In this document: positions 26,849 to 34,404 of the stretch, in pieces
Layout of the letters: every line of letters begins with the position of its first letter
Position numbering within the stretch: position 1 is the first letter of the stretch
Assembly: GCA_009780315.1 (NCBI GenBank)
Contig: WRAH01000002.1
Location: 124,001-188,000, forward strand
DNA length: 64,000 nucleotides
Source: Defluviitaleaceae bacterium
GTDB taxonomy: Bacteria; Bacillota; Clostridia; Lachnospirales; WQUN01
Direction: 5' to 3'
Made by a program: the position numbers and the translations under genes
The notes under the pieces: model-generated
What the model was told of the DNA's origin: nothing
What the model saw: the letters and a program-made list of their open reading frames with translations, nothing else
Databases searched by the model: none

Positions 26849-27580
26849 TCATCCCCTTACAATGAACACCACCCGTGAACTTTTCGGCTTTAAACTTTCT
26901 CCGCTGTACCCATCCCGTATCACAACCGCCTCAAACCCTGCTTCAAGCAGTAATGCTTGCACATTTTCAGGGGTATAAGCCCGCTGGCGATGAAGTTCGG
27001 AAAAGGTTTCGCCATCACTTGTGGTAAACATTATATGATATTCATTTATTTTTGTTTGCGGGTCATACTGATTCTCCCAAACATAGGATTCTCCACCCGC
27101 ACCTTCATCCTCAAAAACACGGTTTTGAAGAATCTCCTTAAATTTATATTCAGTGTTCATATCAAAAATGAAAACTCCGCCATGGTTTAAAAAAAGCCGC
27201 ACCTGTTTAAAGACCGCCAGCAAGTCCTCTTCGTTTAAAATATAACTCATTCCATCGCATACACACACAACAGCATCAATCGTGCCGTAAAGGTCAAGCT
27301 TACGCATGTCTTGTTTAAGAAATAAAATGTTAAATCCTGCTTCATATGACTTGCGTTGGGCCTCTGCCAACATATCTTCTGATACATCCACGCCAATTAA
27401 ATCATATTCCATTTGGGCTAAACGCAAAGTCATATTTCCCGTTCCACAGGCTAAATCAAGCACTAAAATCCCGCGCTTTTTAAACCACTCTAATAACAGC
27501 CCATCTATGTATGCCGCCCAAAGGTCATAGGGCGTGTCAATCATCAAGGCATCGTACATGCTTGCGAATCCACCGTACAT
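26849..27580 (-). CDS. Class I SAM-dependent methyltransferase
   Basis: A Rossmann methyltransferase of 243 residues: motif I is VLDLACGTGNMTLRLA with the acidic residue in DLIGVDVSEDML, and MRKLDLYGTIDAVVCVCDGMSYI supplies motif IV. N-terminal MYGGFASMYDALM is typical of small-molecule or quinone-type methyltransferases. Substrate is unknown. Start overlaps the end of the spore protein gene by 37 bases; AAGGAG lies about 11 bases upstream. Confidence 0.82.
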   Translation of the reverse strand: MYGGFASMYDALMIDTPYDLWAAYIDGLLLEWFKKRGILVLDLACGTGNMTLRLAQMEYDLIGVDVSEDMLAEAQRKSYEAGFNILFLKQDMRKLDLYGTIDAVVCVCDGMSYILNEEDLLAVFKQVRLFLNHGGVFIFDMNTEYKFKEILQNRVFEDEGAGGESYVWENQYDPQTKINEYHIMFTTSDGETFSELHRQRAYTPENVQALLLEAGFEAVVIRDGYSGESLKPKSSRVVFIVRG

Positions 27581-27744
27581 TGTTCTTCCCGCTCCTTTTT
27601 TTTACGGCGGGCTAAAATTCCGCCGATTCTGCCGCTTTCTTTTGCAGTTAAGCTTTTCCAACCAGTTGCATTCACTTTATCAAGCAATCCTAACTCTTCT
27701 GCAATTTCTACTTTCATTATATCATTCCTTCGCCCATCGTCCAT
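27544..27744 (-). CDS. sspF: SspF-like small acid-soluble spore protein
   Basis: A 66-residue minor alpha/beta-type SASP. GRRNDIM at the start parallels the GRRRGVM-type start of SspF. KVEIAEELGL supplies an E-I-A spore-protease (GPR) cleavage site; ESGRIGGILARRKK resembles the DNA-binding C-terminal block. These proteins coat and protect spore DNA. ATG 27744 is chosen because AGGAG lies 9 bases upstream; an ATG at 27753 abuts it. A SigG-like promoter precedes it. It marks the organism as spore-forming. Confidence 0.82.
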   Translation of the reverse strand: MDDGRRNDIMKVEIAEELGLLDKVNATGWKSLTAKESGRIGGILARRKKKEREEQCTVDSQACTMP

Positions 27745-27821
27745 TATTTTCATCTCCTATCTAAAATAAGGCTCTGCCCCAAACTCTGCTTCGGGTCGCA
27801 CTGCGCACTCCTTTTCTGTAT

Positions 27822-27851
27822 AAGTATGAGCAAAATTTATACAAATTATCC
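27822..27851 (-). promoter_or_regulatory. SigG-like forespore promoter
   Basis: On the minus strand GGATA (27847-27851) and CATACTT (27822-27828) are separated by exactly 18 bases, close to the SigG pattern (GHATR, 18 bases, CATnnTA) with two mismatches. It lies about 80 bases upstream of the SASP start. A GTG with AAGGAG in the leader could encode a 14-residue peptide. Confidence 0.5.
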
Positions 27852-27921
27852 GTCAGTTATTGTATAATGGCAATAAATATTGTAAGATAGAATCTATGAT
27901 TATGACAAAGGGGGATAATGA

Positions 27922-28743
27922 GTGCAAAACCAAGGCAGTTCCAGAATACGTCTTGCCACCTCTGACCCCAAACTAAAGGATAAAATACAAATAAACCTTG
28001 GCAATGGGTCACTTGATAGTGTTTATTGGTATATCCGCTTCAACATTCCGTTAGATGAAAAATCCGTCAATGAAAATTCTATGGAAGTAACCGATACAGA
28101 AGGATATATTATGCGTACAGATATATCCTATCAATCGGATGCGAACAGAATTGTTATTTCGCCTCTGGACAGTTATGAAGAAGAACGGTATTATTTGCTT
28201 AAAATATCTAAAAAAGTACGGTCGGCAAAAGGACAGAATTTAAAAACGATAATCAGCATATTATTTAAGTTGTATCAAGGCGCGATTTCGGAATATAAAA
28301 TACTGCGAAAAGATGTGCCTGTGCCACCATCAAGAACCCGCCCGCCCAACTATGATGTAATGCAGAAAAACCGTGTAAAAAACGATTTAGATAACTATGT
28401 GGATAATCTGCCAAAACGCAAGAAAATGGAAACAGACTCAATAGGGATGAATATTTGGTTAGGGCTTTTGGGTTTACCGTTGATTGTTGTAGGCATTGTT
28501 ATTGCAAATATTATTTTAATAATCATTGCGTTGCTTGTGTGCCTTGCAGGGGTTGCACACATTTTTGTGCAGTGGAGCAAAAAAGAATTTCGTGCAAAAA
28601 TTCATTATAATAAAGGCGTACGATTTTTTAATAGAATGCAATACACCGCTGCCAAAACAGCATTTGAAAAATCATTGGAATATTATCCAGAATATCAACT
28701 TGCTAAATATGGCATGGTAAGAATAGGGATTTATAATAAATAG
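27922..28743 (+). CDS. Membrane protein with Ig-like N-terminal and TPR C-terminal regions
   Basis: A 273-residue protein of unknown function. Residues 15-105 resemble a bacterial SbsA/Big_5 Ig-like domain (IRFNIPLDEKSVNENSMEV, RYYLLKISKKVRSAKGQNLK). Residues 175-214 hold two membrane helices. The last 45 residues form a TPR-like helix pair (YNKGVRFFNRMQYTAAKTAF). No signal peptide precedes the Ig-like domain, so both ends may be cytoplasmic. Start is GTG with GGGGG upstream. Followed at 12 bases by the DHH gene. Confidence 0.7.
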   Translation: MQNQGSSRIRLATSDPKLKDKIQINLGNGSLDSVYWYIRFNIPLDEKSVNENSMEVTDTEGYIMRTDISYQSDANRIVISPLDSYEEERYYLLKISKKVRSAKGQNLKTIISILFKLYQGAISEYKILRKDVPVPPSRTRPPNYDVMQKNRVKNDLDNYVDNLPKRKKMETDSIGMNIWLGLLGLPLIVVGIVIANIILIIIALLVCLAGVAHIFVQWSKKEFRAKIHYNKGVRFFNRMQYTAAKTAFEKSLEYYPEYQLAKYGMVRIGIYNK

Positions 28744-28755
28744 GAGGTGCATAAA

Positions 28756-29661
28756 ATGGACTTACTCACAAGGTCTGATTTTGATGGTCTTGCATGTGCG
28801 GTTTTGCTTAGGGAAATTGGGTTAATTGGAAAGTGGCGTTTCGTACACCCAAAAGACCTACAAGATGGAAATGTGCGGGTTACAGCAAATGATATTTTAG
28901 CCAATGTTCCATATGTCGCAGGTTGTGGCATGTGGTTTGACCACCACACAAGCGAATGGGAAAGAATTGGTAAACCAGAGGGTTTTGTAGGTTCGCTTCG
29001 TAAACTAGATAGTGCCGCAAGGGTTATTTATGAATATTTTAAAGACCGATATGACATTTCCCGCTTTGAATCAATGCTTGACCAAGTAGATAGAGTAGAC
29101 AGCGGGAAATTAACTGCTGATGATGTATTGAACCCAACTGGCTGGGTTTTGCTTGGATTTTTAACAGACCCACGTACAGGTCTTGGACGTTTTCGAGATT
29201 TTCGCATAAGCAATTACAGCCTAATGGAAGAGCTAATTGACTCTTGCCGTAATAAATCAATTGAAGAAATTTTAGAAATGCCAGATGTAAAAGAGCGTGT
29301 GGAACTCTATCAAGAACAAGCCGAACTTTTTAAAGATATGCTGCACAAGCATACTGTGACAAAAGGCAATGTCATTATTTCTGACTTGCGTGGTGTTGAA
29401 ACGATTAACGCAGGCAACAGATTTATGATATATAGTCTCTTCCCTAATCAAAATATTTCAATGTGGATTGTAGACGGCAAAAATAAAGAGAATGTGGCAA
29501 TTGCTTGTGGGTATAGCGTGTTAAATCGTACAGCAACAGTGGATGTTGGCTCTGTTATGCTAAGTTTTGGCGGCGGCGGGCATAAGCAAGTCGGTACATG
29601 TCAAGTGTCTTATGATGAAGCGGATAAAATTATTGCAGAAATAGCAGAAAAACTACAATAA
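28756..29661 (+). CDS. DHH/DHHA1 family phosphoesterase
   Basis: A 301-residue phosphoesterase related to NrnA/exopolyphosphatase-like enzymes that degrade nanoRNA or cyclic-dinucleotide products. Metal-binding motifs: SDFDGLACA (residues 6-14), WFDHHTSEW (DHH box) and DQVDRVDSG; the DHHA1 glycine motif is FGGGGHKQVG near the C-terminus. GGAGG sits 8 bases before ATG 28756; an earlier GTG overlaps the ribosome site and is rejected. Confidence 0.87.
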   Translation: MDLLTRSDFDGLACAVLLREIGLIGKWRFVHPKDLQDGNVRVTANDILANVPYVAGCGMWFDHHTSEWERIGKPEGFVGSLRKLDSAARVIYEYFKDRYDISRFESMLDQVDRVDSGKLTADDVLNPTGWVLLGFLTDPRTGLGRFRDFRISNYSLMEELIDSCRNKSIEEILEMPDVKERVELYQEQAELFKDMLHKHTVTKGNVIISDLRGVETINAGNRFMIYSLFPNQNISMWIVDGKNKENVAIACGYSVLNRTATVDVGSVMLSFGGGGHKQVGTCQVSYDEADKIIAEIAEKLQ

Positions 29662-29686
29662 AAATAATATAAAAGGACTGATTAAA

Positions 29687-29830
29687 ATGAATCACATTAA
29701 AACAATTTATGCAGGTGTTTCCGAAGAAAAGCATGATGGTACAGGCTGTGGTGAATGTCAAACATCTTGTCAATCTGCCTGCAAAACATCTTGTACAGTA
29801 GCCAATCAAAACTGCGAAAAAAGCGCGTGA
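29687..29830 (+). CDS. scfA: SCIFF ranthipeptide precursor (six cysteines)
   Basis: A 47-residue precursor missed by normal ORF limits. It begins MNHIKTIYAG and has six cysteines at 21, 24, 28, 32, 36 and 43 in the SCIFF pattern (CGECQTSCQSACKTSC, then C). The family is near-universal in Clostridia and is modified by its neighbouring radical SAM enzyme to form thioether links at non-alpha carbons. AAGGA lies about 10 bases upstream. Its TGA overlaps the maturase GTG start (GTGA), so the pair is translationally coupled. Confidence 0.95.
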   Translation: MNHIKTIYAGVSEEKHDGTGCGECQTSCQSACKTSCTVANQNCEKSA

Positions 29831-31173
29831 TTCACTGTTTTAGTATCATGTCACGCAATTTGGTGCTGGACGTGGAAAGTGGTGCATTGCACCAAGTAGA
29901 TGATGTGACCATGGCTGTGCTTTCATCCATGCAAAACGCTTGCGAAGAAAACTTATCGCAAGCGTTACATGATGTACCTTCAGAAATTTCCCAAGAAATA
30001 CGCGCACTCATCGATGCGGGAAAACTTTTTAGTAAACCAAAGACATCTGTTGTACATGAACACATGAAAAATCGCAAACCTGTTGTAAAAGCACTCTGTA
30101 TGCATATGGCGCATGAGTGCAATTTGCGTTGTGTATATTGTTTTGCCGGCGATGGGAATTATTCATTAACCGACAGGGGGTTAATGTCTTTTGATGTAGG
30201 TAAAAGGGCTTTAGATTTTCTAGTTGCTCAGTCGGGTACACGTAGAAATTTAGAAATAGATTTTTTTGGCGGCGAACCCATGATGAATTTTGACGTAGTA
30301 AAAGCACTGGTGGCTTATGGCCGTTCCATTGAAACGAAAGTAGGTAAAAAATTTCGTTTCACGTTGACTACGAATGGTGCATTGCTGACTGACGATGCAA
30401 TTCACTACATAAATGAACATATGGATAATGTCGTATTAAGTCTTGATGGGCGGCCTGAAATTAACGACCGTATGCGTCTAAGCCATGATGGGCGTGGTAG
30501 CTATGCGCAAGTTTTCCCTAAAATCAAAAAGCTTGCAGATACGCGTATTTTGAATCAAATGAGCCACTATGTACGTGGTACTTTCACGCGGCATAATTTG
30601 GATTTTGTTGACGATGTACTTCATATGGCAGATGAAGGATTTAAAAATATCTCTATAGAACCAGTGGTTGCACCACCTGAAACGGATTATGCCTTACGGG
30701 AAGAAGATTTACCTACACTTTTTAAAGCGTATGAAACACTTGCAAGTGCGCTGATTAAGCGCGAAAAAGAGGGAAATGGTGTGCTTTTTTTTCATTTTGA
30801 AATGAATCTTGATGGTGGTCCTTGTATTGCTAAACGTGTGACAGGTTGCGGTGCAGGTTCAGAATATTTGGCTGTTACACCTTCTGGAAAGCTATATCCA
30901 TGTCACCAATTTGTGGGAGATGAGCGTTTTCAAGTGGGGGATTTGGAAACAGGCGTTCAACAAAGGGAATACACAAAAGATTTTAAAAATTGTCATGTGT
31001 ATGCTAAACCTGAATGTACAAGATGCTGGGCACGGTATTATTGTAGCGGCGGATGTATGGCGACTGCTTATTATGCCAATGATAGTATATTAAAGCCCGA
31101 TAAAATGAGTTGCGAACTGATGCGTAAGCGAATAGAATGCGCATTATATATTTTTGCTGAAAGGATGGACTAG
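29827..31173 (+). CDS. scfB: SCIFF radical SAM/SPASM maturase
   Basis: A 448-residue peptide-modifying radical SAM protein. The N-terminal precursor-recognition (RRE-like) segment shows the family start MIH followed by VLDVESGALHQVDD. The SAM cluster is C-x3-C-x2-C in CNLRCVYCFAGDG. The C-terminal SPASM region has the auxiliary cluster cysteines: GCGAGSEYLAV...LYPCHQF and CTRCWARYYCSGGC. The frame is open upstream to 29755, but GTG 29827 overlaps the SCIFF stop and matches family length. Confidence 0.94.
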   Translation: MIHCFSIMSRNLVLDVESGALHQVDDVTMAVLSSMQNACEENLSQALHDVPSEISQEIRALIDAGKLFSKPKTSVVHEHMKNRKPVVKALCMHMAHECNLRCVYCFAGDGNYSLTDRGLMSFDVGKRALDFLVAQSGTRRNLEIDFFGGEPMMNFDVVKALVAYGRSIETKVGKKFRFTLTTNGALLTDDAIHYINEHMDNVVLSLDGRPEINDRMRLSHDGRGSYAQVFPKIKKLADTRILNQMSHYVRGTFTRHNLDFVDDVLHMADEGFKNISIEPVVAPPETDYALREEDLPTLFKAYETLASALIKREKEGNGVLFFHFEMNLDGGPCIAKRVTGCGAGSEYLAVTPSGKLYPCHQFVGDERFQVGDLETGVQQREYTKDFKNCHVYAKPECTRCWARYYCSGGCMATAYYANDSILKPDKMSCELMRKRIECALYIFAERMD

Positions 31174-31175
31174 TG

Positions 31176-31904
31176 ATGGCTGGTCATTCTAAATTTGCTA
31201 ACATCAAGCATCGTAAAGGAAAAAATGATGCCGCAAAAGGACGGGTTTTTACGCGTCTTGGACGAGAACTTGCCATGGCTGTAAAACATGGTGGCGGTGG
31301 AGACCCTGCTTCAAATATGAAACTGCGTGATGCAATTGCTAAAGCAAAATCTGAAAATATGCCAAACGATAGTATAGAGCGTAGTATAAAAAAAGCCGCA
31401 GGTGATGTAGCGCAAGTTAATTTTGAGGCGATAACATATGAAGGGTATGGACCAGGTGGTGTGGCAATTATCATCAAGGTATTGACGGATAATAGAAATC
31501 GTGCGGCGGCTAGTGTACGCAATGCCTTTACTAAGGGTAATGGCAACATGGGTACACCAGGTTGTGTGGCATTTATGTTTGATGAAGTTGGGCAAATTAT
31601 GATTGAGACAAATTGCGGTATGGATGAAGAGTCGCTTATGCTTCTTACTGTAGATGCTGGTGCAGATGATTTTATTGTTCAAGATGGGGGATATGAAGTT
31701 CTTACGGCTGTAGACGGATTTTCTGTAGTACGTGAAGCCCTTGAGTCTGCGAATATTCCCATGATTTCCGCAGAAGTTACGATGTTACCACAGACATATT
31801 CCACGTTAACTACTTCTGAAGAATTAAAAAGCATGAATAAGCTTTTAGATTTATTGGATGATGAAGATGATGTGCAAAATGTATACCACAATTGGGAGGC
31901 ATAA
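31176..31904 (+). CDS. yebC: YebC/PmpR family protein
   Basis: The 242-residue product begins MAGHSKFANIKHRKG and has KGRVFTRLGREL and YEGYGPGGVAIII, all diagnostic. YebC-family proteins are described as transcriptional regulators and, more recently, as ribosome-associated factors easing proline-rich stalls. A GTG three bases earlier is in frame, but ATG 31176 matches the conserved start. It follows the SCIFF maturase by two bases. Confidence 0.94.
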   Translation: MAGHSKFANIKHRKGKNDAAKGRVFTRLGRELAMAVKHGGGGDPASNMKLRDAIAKAKSENMPNDSIERSIKKAAGDVAQVNFEAITYEGYGPGGVAIIIKVLTDNRNRAAASVRNAFTKGNGNMGTPGCVAFMFDEVGQIMIETNCGMDEESLMLLTVDAGADDFIVQDGGYEVLTAVDGFSVVREALESANIPMISAEVTMLPQTYSTLTTSEELKSMNKLLDLLDDEDDVQNVYHNWEA

Positions 31905-31906
31905 AA

Positions 31907-32686
31907 ATGAGATTTGGAGTACAGCTATCCACTGTGCGTGAGTTTACGCAAACACATAAAGGCTTTGCCAGCACAATTAAAAAATTGTCCGAAATGGGCT
32001 TTGACAGTGTACATGTTGGAAGTGTTAATCCAGTGATTCCTGCATTGGAAATTGCAGAAACTTGCGAAGCTTATGATTTAAATGTAATTTCAACATATGT
32101 AAATCCTATGCGCATTATTGAAGAGACTGAGCTTGTTATAGAAGAAAGCAAGGCAATGGGTGCAAAGTTTGTGGGGATTAACACCATGCCTAATGGATAT
32201 GAACGCAAGAAGGCTGGATTTAGAACTTTTATAACTGATTTTATTCCGGCAGCACGTGCAATAAAAGAAGCAGAGCTGCAATTTGTATATCATAACCATC
32301 ACTTTGAGTTTGAAAAGTTTGATGGTAAGCTTGCGCTTGACTATCTTACAGAAAAATTTGTAGACTGCAATTTTGCGCTTGACCTTTTTTGGATTCAGTC
32401 TGGTGGATGCGACCCTGCACTAACCATTAACAAGATGGCGGGGCGTATCAGTATGTTACATTTAAAAGATTATTCCATTGTAGAGGGTATGCGCCGTATG
32501 ACAGAAGTGATGGAAGGTAATTTAAACTGGAAAACTATTTTTCAAGCAGCTGCTAATGCTAAAGTAGAATATGGTATGATAGAGCATGATGAATGTTATG
32601 GCAAAGACCCATTTGAGTGTCTTCGCATGAGTCTCCATAATATAAAGAATGAGTATCCTAATTTAGGTATCATTACTGCGGGGTAA
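31907..32686 (+). CDS. Sugar phosphate isomerase/epimerase (AP endonuclease 2-like TIM barrel)
   Basis: A TIM-barrel enzyme of 259 residues in the IolE/xylose isomerase-like group. MRFGVQLSTVRE starts strand 1; metal-binding positions are suggested by QFVYHNHHFEFE, CNFALDLFWIQSGG, ISMLHLKDYS and YGMIEHDEC. Substrate unknown. A TTG opening the frame lies on the GGGAGG ribosome site, so ATG 31907 is the start. The first bases overlap none of yebC (2-base gap), suggesting one transcript. Confidence 0.85.
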   Translation: MRFGVQLSTVREFTQTHKGFASTIKKLSEMGFDSVHVGSVNPVIPALEIAETCEAYDLNVISTYVNPMRIIEETELVIEESKAMGAKFVGINTMPNGYERKKAGFRTFITDFIPAARAIKEAELQFVYHNHHFEFEKFDGKLALDYLTEKFVDCNFALDLFWIQSGGCDPALTINKMAGRISMLHLKDYSIVEGMRRMTEVMEGNLNWKTIFQAAANAKVEYGMIEHDECYGKDPFECLRMSLHNIKNEYPNLGIITAG

Positions 32687-32722
32687 AAATTTTTATACTT
32701 TTTTAAGAGGGATGCGGAGTCA

Positions 32723-33577
32723 ATGCAAAGAGTTTTTATTAGTCATTCATCAAAAGATTTGCCAATAGCCGAAGCAATTTGTGATGCTTTGGAGTATGAA
32801 GACATTACTTGTTGGATTGCACCAAGAAATGGCGTTGAAACTTTTAGGGGCATTCGTGAATGTGAAATTTTTGTATTGGTGCTTTCAAGTGAGTCTAACA
32901 CATCCGTTGAAATTTATAGGGAAGTGCAACAGGCTTTTGAAGATGGAAAAATTATTGTTGCCCTAAAAGTTTCTGATATAGATATTTGTGATGAACTTTA
33001 TGATTTTCTTTCAGGATTTCAAATATTTGAATCTAAGCCTGATGATGAATATTTTGATGATTTGATTGATTTTATCCATAAGTCTGCCGTAGATAATGTT
33101 TGGAAACCTAGAAATAAAATGCAAAAGCCAATGAATATGAGAAAAGCCACTACTTATGCAGTGGCTATTGTCATGCTTATTTTTACAGTAAGTGTTGCTT
33201 TTTTTATTTTTTCTGATGGTATGCGTGCGTTTGATTTTGACGAGTATGTATCTATTATTTTGATTACAGACGGCCCAGATTTTAGACTGGATGTGGATAG
33301 GTATATTCGCGTGGTGAATGTCTCTCATTCAGACCAAGCGGGGATGTTACTCTTATCTGAAATTGACCTTGAGGGTACAGGGCTAAATAGTGCAATTGTC
33401 AATTTATTGCGTAGAGCAATGGAAGATGGTGTTCTGCAAAATCATACAAGTATACGCACAGAAATTATACAACCCCAAAATCCAGATGAAATTTGGCTTG
33501 CACGTGTAGAATATGATTTGCACTGGCTTCATTTGGAACTCAATGACTGGCTTTTGGGTGTTTCTCCGACTGTTTAA
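32723..33577 (+). CDS. TIR domain-transmembrane-RsgI-like extracellular domain fusion
   Basis: Residues 1-122 are a TIR domain (MQRVFISHSSKD, ITCWIAPRN, FVLVLSSESN) with a candidate NADase glutamate at E67 in YREVQQAF; the loop after CWIAPRN is about ten residues shorter than usual. A membrane helix covers 144-163. Residues 172-245 resemble the extracellular middle domain of RsgI anti-sigma factors (EYVSIILI, VDRYIRVVNV, then EIDLEGTGLNSAIVNLL). I know of no described protein with this order. It could be an envelope sensor with a TIR output. Its 3' end overlaps mscS convergently by four bases. Confidence 0.75.
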   Translation: MQRVFISHSSKDLPIAEAICDALEYEDITCWIAPRNGVETFRGIRECEIFVLVLSSESNTSVEIYREVQQAFEDGKIIVALKVSDIDICDELYDFLSGFQIFESKPDDEYFDDLIDFIHKSAVDNVWKPRNKMQKPMNMRKATTYAVAIVMLIFTVSVAFFIFSDGMRAFDFDEYVSIILITDGPDFRLDVDRYIRVVNVSHSDQAGMLLLSEIDLEGTGLNSAIVNLLRRAMEDGVLQNHTSIRTEIIQPQNPDEIWLARVEYDLHWLHLELNDWLLGVSPTV

Positions 33578-34404
33578 AGTTGGATTGCAGGGTCAATGAT
33601 TTTGCTATGGGATATGGATATGCCTGCGTCCTTAAAATCTTGAAGAATTGCTTTTCTTACTTCACTGCACGCTGCAAAGCTTTGCCCTATTGTTGCTGTC
33701 CACATACTGGCGCGAAGTTCTACACCATAAAGCCCTAGGGCACGTACAAAAACCGGCACTTTTGGGTCGGTTTCTTTTTGTTCATCAGTGCGGGTGTCTA
33801 CGAAATCCTTATGATTACCAATGACTTGGGCTATTATTTCACTTGCTTGAGACACATTCGCGTCATAGGTAATGATAACGTCAATGAACGCAGAGGCTTG
33901 GGCATTGTAGAAATTAGAATTTTCGATAAGTTCCTGATTCATGACAGAGTTTGGGATAATGATGCGGCTATTCATAAACGTACGAATGACTGTGTGACGG
34001 ATTGTAATGTCTTCGACGAAACCTGTAATGTTTGCATTGATTAGATGGATTCTGTCGCCTACTTCAAAAGGGCGAAAGATTGAAATAAATAGCCCATTAA
34101 ATGCATTGCCAAGAGATTCTTGTGCCGCAAGACCAATAGTTAATGCAGCAATACCAGACCCTGCTAGTAGTGCCATGGCTACATCTGAAAAATACGGAAG
34201 ATGGCTTAGGGCAAAAATAACCCCAACCATCCAAATAATGATACTGAGTACATTTTTTATAAATTTCAAATGGATTGTATCTTTTATAAACTTTCTGCAT
34301 ATTGCCCGAAATATCCGAACAATAACAATAGTGATAAAAATTATCACTGTGGTACGCAAGGCTGCCCAGCCTAAGACTTCACTTGTTAAAAAATGACTTA
34401 TCAT
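33574..34404 (-). CDS. mscS: MscS-type mechanosensitive channel
   Basis: A small-conductance mechanosensitive channel of 276 residues. Three membrane helices occupy 10-125; the pore helix region is ALLAGSGIAALTIGLAAQESLGNAFNGL; the beta domain follows with RPFEVGDRIHL and GFVEDITIRHTVIRT. It releases solutes on hypo-osmotic shock. ATG 34404 overlaps the murJ stop (ATGA) and has GGAGG upstream; an in-frame start 20 codons earlier lies inside murJ and is rejected. Confidence 0.93.
   Translation of the reverse strand: MISHFLTSEVLGWAALRTTVIIFITIVIVRIFRAICRKFIKDTIHLKFIKNVLSIIIWMVGVIFALSHLPYFSDVAMALLAGSGIAALTIGLAAQESLGNAFNGLFISIFRPFEVGDRIHLINANITGFVEDITIRHTVIRTFMNSRIIIPNSVMNQELIENSNFYNAQASAFIDVIITYDANVSQASEIIAQVIGNHKDFVDTRTDEQKETDPKVPVFVRALGLYGVELRASMWTATIGQSFAACSEVRKAILQDFKDAGISISHSKIIDPAIQL

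Noticed and set aside
27760-27810. 14-codon GTG leader before the spore protein gene
   Set aside because: AAGGAG fits, but GTG occurs in two frames there and conservation cannot be judged; not listed as a gene.
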